Origin: Methylobacterium mesophilicum SR1.6/6
GTDB taxonomy: Bacteria; Pseudomonadota; Alphaproteobacteria; Rhizobiales; Beijerinckiaceae
DNA length: 64,000 bases
Direction: 5' to 3'
NCBI RefSeq assembly: GCF_000364445.2
Contig: NZ_CP043538.1
Span: 2,053,612-2,117,611 of the forward strand
The notes under the pieces were generated by a model that did not search any database, was not told where the DNA came from, and saw only the letters and a list, made by a program, of their open reading frames with translations. Shown piece by piece: positions 56,064 through 64,000 of this stretch (position 1 is its first letter; every line of letters begins with the position of its first letter). A program made the position numbers and the translations under genes.

Positions 56064-57212
56064 TCATGGCCGGACCGCGCCCCCGAAGAAGTCCCGCACC
56101 TTCGAGAAGAAGCCCGCGGATTCGGGATGGTTCTCCGGGGAAGCCGACTGGTCGAACTCCTGGAGCAGCTCGCGCTGGCGCTTGGTCAGGTTCTGCGGGG
56201 TCTCGACGAAGACCTGGATGTAGAGGTCGCCGACCTCCCGCGAGCGGAGCACCGGCATGCCCTTGCCCTTGATGCGGAACTGCTTGGCGGTCTGCGTCCC
56301 CGCCGGGATCCGGACCTGCGTCTGCGAGCCGTCGATCACCGGCACGGTGATCTCGCCGGAGAGCGCCGCGGTCACCATCGAGATCGGCACCCGGCAGAAG
56401 AGGTCCGCGCCGTCGCGCTGGAAGAACTCGTGCTGCTTGATCGACAGGAAGACGTAGAGGTCCCCCGCCGGCCCGCCGCGCAAGCCGCTCTCGCCCTCGC
56501 CGGCGAGCCGGATGCGCAGCCCGTCATCGACGCCCGCCGGCACGTTGATCGAGAGAGTGCGCTCGCGGTTGACCCGGCCGGCGCCCTGACAGGCGGTGCA
56601 GGGATCGTCCACGATCTCGCCACGGCCGTGGCAGTTCGGGCAGGTGCGCTCGATGGCGAAGAAGCCCTGCGCCGCCCGCACCCGTCCGTAGCCCGCGCAG
56701 GTCGGGCAGGTCCGCGGCTTCGAGCCCGGCTTGGCGCCGGAGCCGTCGCAGGCTTCGCAGGTCACCGACGTCGGGATCTTGATCGTCTCGGCCTTGCCGG
56801 CGAAGGCCTCCTCCAGGGTGATCTCGAGGTTGTAGCGCAGGTCGGCCCCGCGCTCGCGCCCCGGCGCGCCGCCGCGCCCGCGCGCACCGCCGCCCCCGCC
56901 GCGGCCGTCGCCGAAGAAGTTGTCGAAGATGTCCGACATGAAGTCGCCGAACTCGTTGCCGAATCCGGGTCCGCCGCCCCCGCCCTGGCTGAAGGCCGCG
57001 TGGCCGAACCGGTCGTAGGCGGCGCGCTTCTGGCCGTCGGAGAGGCACTGATAGGCCTCGTTGATCTCCTTGAACTTGATCTCGGCGTCCTTGTCGCCGG
57101 GATTGCGGTCCGGATGATAGGTCATCGCGAGCTTGCGGAAGGCGACCTTCATCTCGCCGTCCGTGGCGGTCTTGGTGACCCCCAGGATCTCGTAATAGTC
57201 CCGCTTCGACAT
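56064..57212 (-). CDS. dnaJ: Chaperone DnaJ (Hsp40)
   Basis: 382 residues. J domain (about 3-70) with the HPD motif in [16 protein letters not shown]; Gly/Phe-rich linker (about 75-130). Four CxxCxGxG zinc repeats: [24 protein letters not shown] and CTACQGAG. C-terminal substrate-binding domains follow. It stimulates DnaK ATPase. It lies downstream of dnaK on the same strand, 181 bases away, separated by a strong terminator-like hairpin, so it is expressed by readthrough or from its own promoter. Confidence 0.96.
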   Translation of the reverse strand: MSKRDYYEILGVTKTATDGEMKVAFRKLAMTYHPDRNPGDKDAEIKFKEINEAYQCLSDGQKRAAYDRFGHAAFSQGGGGGPGFGNEFGDFMSDIFDNFFGDGRGGGGGARGRGGAPGRERGADLRYNLEITLEEAFAGKAETIKIPTSVTCEACDGSGAKPGSKPRTCPTCAGYGRVRAAQGFFAIERTCPNCHGRGEIVDDPCTACQGAGRVNRERTLSINVPAGVDDGLRIRLAGEGESGLRGGPAGDLYVFLSIKQHEFFQRDGADLFCRVPISMVTAALSGEITVPVIDGSQTQVRIPAGTQTAKQFRIKGKGMPVLRSREVGDLYIQVFVETPQNLTKRQRELLQEFDQSASPENHPESAGFFSKVRDFFGGAVRP

Positions 57213-57342
57213 CCCGCCCTCAGGTGCCTTCCCGTCCCGGTCCGGCCTCCGGATCGCGACGTATCTACCATCGCACCGTCATCCCGGACTCCGCTTCGCG
57301 TACCCGGAACAGCGGAGCCTTCAGATGAGCAGCGCACGCAAA

Positions 57343-57370
57343 CGCGGGGCCGGATCGCTCCGGCCCCGCG
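57343..57370 (-). terminator. Terminator-like hairpin after dnaK
   Basis: Perfect 12-bp stem (CGCGGGGCCGGA / TCCGGCCCCGCG) with a four-base loop, then TTTGCG, 23 bases past the dnaK stop on the minus strand. The T run is short, so it may be a partial terminator or an mRNA-stabilising stem that sets dnaK above dnaJ. Confidence 0.7.
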
Positions 57371-57393
57371 CGGTCGTATCAGACTCGCGCGCC

Positions 57394-59310
<1,917 letters not shown>

Positions 59311-59698
59311 GGTGGGATCCCTCTTCTGTCGCGTTCAAGCAGACCGCCGAGCCCCGAAGCAGCTCGGCCCATGGCGGTGTCAGGGGTGATGTGAGTATGG
59401 GACCCGGGCCGGATCAAGGGCCGTGAACGGCTGAAACCCAGCGCGCAATCCCGCGTCGAGGGCGATATAAGAAGCGCCTTCCGGGCTCGCAAGGCGAAGC
59501 CTGCGCATTGCGACCGGAGGTAGGTGCCGGCGCTATCCCGTTGTGGTTAAACAGTAATGCCGCTGGAGGCCACGGCCGCGCCGGATGGCGTGATCGCATT
59601 TTGTTGCTTCGTTGCCACGTCCGCGCCATCGAGAGCATGTTAACGTTTCGACAAGGGGTTGCATGTGGCCCCGCCACTTCGTGTCCCTGTAGAGAACG
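59311..59698. other. Divergent dnaK / hypothetical intergenic region
   Basis: 388 bases holding the dnaK leader and RpoH-type promoter (59463-59493). The right half is AT-richer, with GTGGTTAAACAG and CATGTTAACGTTTCG, likely the promoter zone of the plus-strand gene at 59699. No CIRCE inverted repeat was seen. Confidence 0.55.
59463..59493 (-). promoter_or_regulatory. RpoH (sigma-32) heat-shock promoter of dnaK
   Basis: On the minus strand CTTG (59493-59490), 18-base spacer, CTTATATCG (59471-59463). This matches the alphaproteobacterial RpoH consensus (CTTG, 17-18 bases, CyTATnTnnG) and would give a leader of about 145 nt. Confidence 0.75.
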
Positions 59699-60691
59699 AT
59701 GCGTCTGAACCGCAGCCTCTTGCTCCCGTTCCTGGCTGCCGCGGTCGCGGCGCCGGCGATGCTCGTCGCGCCGCCGGCTCAGGCGCAGAATTTCTTCGAG
59801 CGTCTGTTCGGCATCAAGCCGGAGCGGCCGCCGGTGCCGCCCCGCGGCGTGCCCGAAGCCCCGACCCCCGCGCCCGCCCCGGCGGCACCCGGCGAGCCGG
59901 GTCAGCCTCCGGCCGCCGAGGCGCCGCGGCCTGCGCCCCAGCCCGCCCGGCCCGTGGTGCTCAAGACTCCGTCGGAAGACGGCGTGCTCGGGCAGGACCT
60001 TCAGTTGAACGGCCTGTCGGGCAACCTGAAGCTGGAGCGGTCCGGGACCGCCGTGACGGCGCGGATCAAGCTGCCGGGCACCAAGATCTCCCAGCCGGCG
60101 GAGTCCTGCACGGTGCCGCTCGGCGGCGGCAACCCCATCGCGTTGAGCACCGAGGGCAAGCCCGAGGGCGTGCCGCGCTTCGAGGCGGCCGGGGCGGAGT
60201 GCCCGCTGCGCTTCGACGTGACAGAGGGCGGAGTGCTGGTCTCGACGCTCGCCTCCGGTCCGGTCTGCACCTTCTCGGCCGCGGATTGCGCCACGACGCC
60301 CACGGGCCTGTGGGGCCCGCCCGCCGCGACCCTGATCCCGCGGGCGGGCGAGTTCGACACGGCGCGGGGCGTCGCCGACAAGGCGGTGCGCGACAACTAC
60401 AAGCTCATGACCCAGCGCGCCCGGCGCGAGGACGTGCGGCCGATCGTGAGTGAGCAGGCGGCCTTCTCGTCGGATCGCGAGCAGCTCTGCCGGACCTACG
60501 CGCGAGAAGGGGCGCACGGGTTCTGCCACCTGCGGGTCACCGAGAACCGGGCGCTGGCGCTGGCGACGCGCCTCGGCGCCAACACGGCGGTGCCCACGGC
60601 CGCGGTCGCCCCGCGCAGGCCGCGGCCGAAGCCCGCCGTGGAGGGCATGAACCCGGATGCGGGCGTCGGCGCCGACGTCGCTCCGGAATAG
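59699..60691 (+). CDS. Exported hypothetical protein with Pro-rich linker
   Basis: 330 residues. Signal peptide (about 1-29, ending PAQAQ) then NFFERLFGIKPERPP, a Pro/Ala-rich linker (about 40-85) and a globular domain (about 86-290) with six Cys: ESCTVPLGGG, AECPLRF, VCTFSAADC, QLCRTY and GFCHLRV. That suggests three disulfides. The tail is basic and Pro-rich. The NFFERLFG motif after a signal is frequent in Methylobacterium and Bradyrhizobium envelope proteins, but I know no function. It is monocistronic. Confidence 0.75.
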   Translation: MRLNRSLLLPFLAAAVAAPAMLVAPPAQAQNFFERLFGIKPERPPVPPRGVPEAPTPAPAPAAPGEPGQPPAAEAPRPAPQPARPVVLKTPSEDGVLGQDLQLNGLSGNLKLERSGTAVTARIKLPGTKISQPAESCTVPLGGGNPIALSTEGKPEGVPRFEAAGAECPLRFDVTEGGVLVSTLASGPVCTFSAADCATTPTGLWGPPAATLIPRAGEFDTARGVADKAVRDNYKLMTQRARREDVRPIVSEQAAFSSDREQLCRTYAREGAHGFCHLRVTENRALALATRLGANTAVPTAAVAPRRPRPKPAVEGMNPDAGVGADVAPE

Positions 60692-60730
60692 GCGGCCGCG
60701 CCGATCGGGGCCTCGCCGCTGCCCGGCGGT

Positions 60731-60765
60731 TCTGGGTTGCTTCGCTCCGCTCGCAAGGACGGGGT
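60731..60765. repeat. Partial family C repeat
   Basis: TCTGGGTTGCTTCGCTCCGC then TCGCAAGGACGGGG, part of the element seen near 24700-24745 and 37186-37282, in the 100-base gap between convergent genes. Confidence 0.6.
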
Positions 60766-60791
60766 GCCGCCCCGCCAAACCTCAGGCGGGC

Positions 60792-61466
60792 TCAGGCGCG
60801 GCCGGCGGTCATCGACAGCATGGCGGGATCGATGCCGTTGGCGCGCAGGACCAGATCGTACTTGGCGTCCAAGTCGGCGTTGAAGATCAGTGCCGGGTCG
60901 GCCGGGCAGTTGAGCCAGCCGTTGGCCATGATCTCGCTCTCGAGCTGGCCCGCCTGCCAGCCGGCATAGCCCAGTGCCAAGACCGCGCTCGCCGGTCCCT
61001 CGCCGCTGGCGATGGCCCGGAGGATCTCGACGGTGGCCGTGAGGCAGATGCCGTCGTCGATGATCAGCGTCGATTGCTGGATGTGGAAATCGTCGGTGTG
61101 GAGCACGAAGCCCCGCCGCCCCTCCACGGGCCCCCCCATCAAGACCGGCATGTGCCCGACCCGCTCGCGCAGGCGAATCGCGTCCGCCTCGGGCGCCACG
61201 TCCAGCTGGACGAGGAGGTCCGGCATGCTGATGTCGGTGGCCGCCTTGTTGACGATGATGCCCATCGCGCCGTCGGCCGAGTGGGCGCAGACATAGATCA
61301 GCGAGCGGGCGAAGCGCTCGTCGGCCATCCCGGGCATCGCGACGAGGAACTGACCGTCCAGAAAGTCCGGTCCCGACAGGGATGTCTGCTGCGGGCCGGC
61401 GCCCTTTCCGGCCCGTGCAGGAGCCGGAGGTGTGGAATCCGGTTTGCGGTGCAGAGGAGGCGCCAT
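60792..61466 (-). CDS. yqgE: YqgE/AlgH family protein
   Basis: 224 residues of UPF0301. Motifs: [55 protein letters not shown] and [20 protein letters not shown]. The function is not firmly known; the family is linked to transcriptional regulation of alginate genes in Pseudomonas but is widespread. The N-terminal 35 residues are Pro/Ala-rich and variable; ATG near residue 40 would also fit. It is cytosolic. Confidence 0.88.
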   Translation of the reverse strand: MAPPLHRKPDSTPPAPARAGKGAGPQQTSLSGPDFLDGQFLVAMPGMADERFARSLIYVCAHSADGAMGIIVNKAATDISMPDLLVQLDVAPEADAIRLRERVGHMPVLMGGPVEGRRGFVLHTDDFHIQQSTLIIDDGICLTATVEILRAIASGEGPASAVLALGYAGWQAGQLESEIMANGWLNCPADPALIFNADLDAKYDLVLRANGIDPAMLSMTAGRA

Positions 61467-61613
61467 GACACTATGCTACGCCGCGTCCTCCGGTTGTCCA
61501 GCGGGCAAAAGGGACGCGGCAAGCGCGCTGCAAGCTTTGCGCGGTCCGATCCCGTGCGGAAGGATGGGCGGCCGGCGCGAGTCGCGCGCGTCCCGGTGAC
61601 TCTTCGAGGCGCG

Positions 61614-61910
61614 ATGATCGGGGCGCGTTCCGCCTCTCCGACCACCTTCGATCTTGAGGCGCAGCGCGCGCGGATCGAGCGCGCCCATCGAGCGCGTCCA
61701 TCAGGAGACGCGGAGCTTCGTCGCCGGGCATCACAAGCTGATCGCGGAGCAGTCGAAGCTCGCCGCCGAGAAGACCAAGCTCGCGGTTGAGACCGCCAAG
61801 CTCGGGCGCGACCGGAGCCTCGCGCCCTGCCAAGGCGCACTGTCCGGCATGACGGCCGGGGCGCCCTGGTCGGTACGGGAGCCGCCTTCATCAAGCTCGT
61901 CGGGCCGTGA
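61614..61910 (+). pseudogene. Decayed coiled-coil small membrane protein gene
   Basis: The frame from ATG 61614 reads TTFDLEAQRARIERA, then is thrown off by a 13-bp tandem duplication (61674-61686 and 61687-61699, ATCGAGCGCGYCC). The +1 frame continues as VHQETRSFVAGHHKLIAEQS, KLAAEKTKLAVETAKLGRDR and LAPCQGALSGMTAGA. A one-base loss near 61860 returns to the first frame, giving GALVGTGAAFIKLVGP and TGA 61908-61910. Restored, it would be a protein of about 95 residues with a helical/coiled coil and a C-terminal hydrophobic helix, a type I recall from Methylobacterium. As written, translation stops at 61790. Confidence 0.6.
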
Positions 61911-62013
61911 AGCTGCGTCAGCCCGCGATCCTCGACAGGCCCACGCCGCCACGCTAGGTCAGGCGCGCTGCTCACGCGTGCGATCCCAGCGCGCGGCAAC
62001 GAGGGACCTCGCG

Positions 62014-62493
62014 ATGATCCAGGTCGGCGACCATCTGCCCCAGGCCACCTTCCGGGTGATCGGCCCGGATGGCCCCATCGCCCGCACCACCGACGACGTG
62101 TTCAAGGGCCGGCGCGTGGTGCTGATCGGCGTGCCGGGCGCCTTCACCCCGAGCTGCCACCGCAACCACCTGCCGGGCTTCGTCACCCACAAGGACGAGA
62201 TCCTCGGCCGCGGCATCGACGCCATCGCGGTGACGAGCGTCAACGACGTGTTCGTCCTCGACGCGTGGTCCAAGGCCAGCGGCGCGGAGGGCCTGGAGTT
62301 CCTGGCCGACGGCAATGCCGACTTCGCCAAGGCCCTCGGCCTGGAAATGGACGGCACGGGCTTCGGCCTCGGCATCCGCTCGAAGCGCTACTCGATGGTG
62401 GTCGAGGATGGCGTGGTCCGCAACCTCAACGTCGAGGAGACCCCGTCGAAGGCCGAGGCTTCCGGGGCCGAGGCGCTGCTGAAGGTCCTCTGA
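62014..62493 (+). CDS. Prx5-type peroxiredoxin
   Basis: 159 residues from ATG 62014. The peroxidatic Cys48 is in VPGAFTPSCHRNHLPGFV, the typical PxxxTxxC motif with HxxxxP of the Prx5/AHP group. No clear resolving Cys is present, so reduction is by glutathione/glutaredoxin. It reduces H2O2 and alkyl hydroperoxides in the cytosol. The frame extends back to 61654 only because it runs through a decayed gene; ATG 62014 matches the family start. Confidence 0.9.
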   Translation: MIQVGDHLPQATFRVIGPDGPIARTTDDVFKGRRVVLIGVPGAFTPSCHRNHLPGFVTHKDEILGRGIDAIAVTSVNDVFVLDAWSKASGAEGLEFLADGNADFAKALGLEMDGTGFGLGIRSKRYSMVVEDGVVRNLNVEETPSKAEASGAEALLKVL

Positions 62494-62584
62494 GCCGGCC
62501 CGCGCCGCAGCTCGGCCCTCTTAAGGCCACGTTCCGCCGGCTTCAGTCGCCGCGTTTCGCCCGAAGACCGGCCTCGAGGATCGT

Positions 62585-63226
62585 ATGGCCTTCCTGCACG
62601 ACCTTCCTATCGCAGAGTTGATCGCGAATTACGGCTACATCGCCATCTTCGTGATCATCACCCTGGAGAGCGCGGGGGTGCCGTGCCCGGGCGAGACGGT
62701 GCTGATCTCGGCCGCCGTCTATGCCGGCAGCACCGGCAACCTGAACATCGGCCTCGTGATCGCCGCCGCCGCGGGGGCCGCGATCCTGGGCGACAATGTC
62801 GGCTACTGGGCCGGGCGGCGCTGGGGCATGCCCCTGCTCCTGCGTTACGGTCACCTCATCGCCCTCGATCACGGGCGGCTCAAGCTCGGCCAGTACCTGT
62901 TCCGCCAGCACGGCGGGAAGATCGTGTTCTTCGGCCGGTTCACCGCGATGCTGCGCGCCTACGCGGCGCTGCTGGCCGGCGTGAACCGCCTCGATGCGCG
63001 CCGCTTCTTCGCCTTCAACGCGCTGGGCGGCATCGTCTGGGCGGCCGGTATGGGCATCGGCTCCTACTATTGCGGGCGCCAGATCGAGCACATCGTCGGA
63101 CCGGTCGGGCTGACGCTGCTGGCGCTCGTCGTGTTCGGCGGACTGGCCCTGTGGCTGTTCGTGCGCCGGCACGAGGCGCGCCTGCTCAACGAGGCGGAAC
63201 TCGCGATCCCCGGCCCCCTCGCCTGA
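62585..63226 (+). CDS. DedA-family membrane protein
   Basis: 213 residues with about five hydrophobic segments. Motifs: LESAGVPCPGETVLISAAVY (Glu and Pro of the re-entrant loop), GAAILGDNVGYWAGRRWG and HGGKIVFFGRFTAMLRAYAA with the FxGRF-R pattern of DedA. DedA proteins act in lipid-carrier (undecaprenyl phosphate) or phospholipid translocation and proton-motive-force maintenance. ATG 62585 follows the Prx gene by 91 bases; co-transcription is possible. Confidence 0.87.
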   Translation: MAFLHDLPIAELIANYGYIAIFVIITLESAGVPCPGETVLISAAVYAGSTGNLNIGLVIAAAAGAAILGDNVGYWAGRRWGMPLLLRYGHLIALDHGRLKLGQYLFRQHGGKIVFFGRFTAMLRAYAALLAGVNRLDARRFFAFNALGGIVWAAGMGIGSYYCGRQIEHIVGPVGLTLLALVVFGGLALWLFVRRHEARLLNEAELAIPGPLA

Positions 63227-63232
63227 ACCGCC

Positions 63233-63982
63233 TCACGCGGCCGCGAGGTCGATCGCGTCCAGCGCGTCGTGGTGGATGAGGAGAACGCCGGTCGCTGCGG
63301 CGAGCCGGCGGGCGGCCGGCGTGAAGCCGGCATTCGAGACCACCGCGGCCCGGTCGCCCGACCAGTAGCGCTGCGCGGCGGCCGCTTCCTGCACGGCGGC
63401 GTTGCCGACCGGCTTGCTCAACCGCTTGCACTGGACCACGAGGCGCAGTCCGTCGCGCACCGCGACGATGTCGGCGCCCTGATCGCCGCTCGCCGGCGTC
63501 CGGTGGGCCCGCCATCCGGCCTGCACGAGGCGCGCCGCGCAGAACCGCTCGTAATCGAGGCCGTCCTCCGGCGCGTCCTCCTCCTCGGGCAGGGCCACGG
63601 CGGCCGCTTCCGCCTCGACGATCGCCAGCATCCGCGCGCGTTCCGCGTCGGCGAGATCGGCGTAGCGAGACCCGATCTGCGGCAGGACCGTGCGGTCGAT
63701 GAAATAGTCCCGCTCGCGCAGCCAGCCATCCTCGATCCAGTTGCCGTAGGCGTCGCTGAAGCTCTCCTGCCGACGCCGCAGCGCCAGCGTCTCCCGATGC
63801 GCCCGCGCGATCCGGCGTACCCGGGCCCGGAAGCGGCGCGGGCGCCCGAGATGGCGCAGCACCACCAAGACCAGGGCGAACCCGGTCGCCGCCAGAGCGG
63901 GCCGGCCGTACCAGAGCGCGAACGGGCAGCCGATCACGGCCGTCCAGAACAGGCGGGCGACGAGATTGGGCTTGCCGGGCAT
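63233..63982 (-). CDS. Membrane-anchored Mrr-type endonuclease-like protein
   Basis: 249 residues. Two N-terminal hydrophobic helices (about 8-25 and 30-45), a basic/Arg-rich coiled region, then a C-terminal Mrr_cat domain (about 145-245): DYERFCAARLVQAGWRAHRT, SGDQGADIVAVRDGLRLVVQCKR and VGNAAVQEAAAAQRYW. The Asp of GADIVA and the Gln-x-Lys of VQCK form the PD-(D/E)xK-type active site with Gln replacing Glu, as in Mrr. It possibly restricts foreign or modified DNA at the membrane. No methyltransferase is adjacent. ATG 63982 is close to the window edge, and a start outside cannot be excluded. Confidence 0.75.
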   Translation of the reverse strand: MPGKPNLVARLFWTAVIGCPFALWYGRPALAATGFALVLVVLRHLGRPRRFRARVRRIARAHRETLALRRRQESFSDAYGNWIEDGWLRERDYFIDRTVLPQIGSRYADLADAERARMLAIVEAEAAAVALPEEEDAPEDGLDYERFCAARLVQAGWRAHRTPASGDQGADIVAVRDGLRLVVQCKRLSKPVGNAAVQEAAAAQRYWSGDRAAVVSNAGFTPAARRLAAATGVLLIHHDALDAIDLAAA

Positions 63983-64000
63983 CGGGGAGCGTTGGCGTGG

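Noticed and set aside
56038..56072. Hairpin over the dnaJ stop as a terminator
   Set aside because: The stem is imperfect and is followed by GAAACGGGGG, not a T run.
59311..59698. CIRCE element for HrcA control of dnaK
   Set aside because: No TTAGCACTC inverted repeat is present; the RpoH-type promoter explains heat control.

Overview
This is a GC-rich, densely coded stretch of bacterial chromosome. Gene content and style (RNase E with a very long acidic insertion, Kup, PhoD, IspG, two chemoreceptors far from che genes, DUF3606 and DUF2934 small proteins, PAS_5 and double PilZ proteins, and a dispersed repeat starting CTCATCCTGAGGTGC) point to an alphaproteobacterium of the Rhizobiales, most likely Methylobacterium or a close relative. 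That placement is inference from pattern recognition; no rRNA is present to confirm it. A perfect 16-bp parS centromere site lies at 20166-20181, so the window is probably near the chromosomal origin. No tRNA, rRNA, insertion sequence, prophage or CRISPR array was seen.

Layout. 1-2360: end of an exopolysaccharide-type locus (flippase, then a CelD-like acetyltransferase). 2290-5800: small genes, one of them broken, a SelO AMPylase and a collagen-like secreted protein. 6376-14931: aspartase, an exported FecR-domain protein, TrmL, a PRC-barrel protein, a SCO copper chaperone, PilZ and PAS_5 proteins, a rhomboid protease and a CBS protein. 15213-20148: PhoD, then patatin, hisI and folE on the minus strand, then an IscU-like scaffold and YidD on the plus strand. 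20166-24430: parS; a predicted four-carbon sugar-acid locus (kinase and PdxA2-like dehydrogenase divergent from KdgT); two small DUF proteins. 24830-32890: a soluble chemoreceptor, RNase E with a probable long leader, and glcE-glcF without glcD.

32981-41971: a GlxA regulator whose tail is built from 11-bp tandem repeats, its partner hydrolase, a class III sirtuin, a DUF1194 protein, an isoquinoline-oxidoreductase-like molybdenum hydroxylase pair, and a VapBC module. 41985-54761: Kup, IspG, a second patatin, a CHASE3 chemoreceptor, an exported glutathione peroxidase next to an ECF sigma/anti-sigma pair, and a tightly overlapped nucleoside salvage operon (cdd, pnp, deoC, deoA). 54862-63982: a His/Gly-rich exported protein, a PmtA-like methyltransferase, dnaJ and dnaK (with a good RpoH promoter and a terminator between them), an exported protein of unknown function, YqgE, a decayed coiled-coil gene, a Prx5-type peroxiredoxin, a DedA protein and a membrane-anchored Mrr-type nuclease.

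Most of the window is housekeeping or metabolic. The less ordinary items are parS, two genes broken by small frameshifts, three families of dispersed repeats, the GlxA tandem-repeat tail, the collagen-like and FecR surface proteins, and the membrane-tethered nuclease. I did not find a clearly new multi-gene system.
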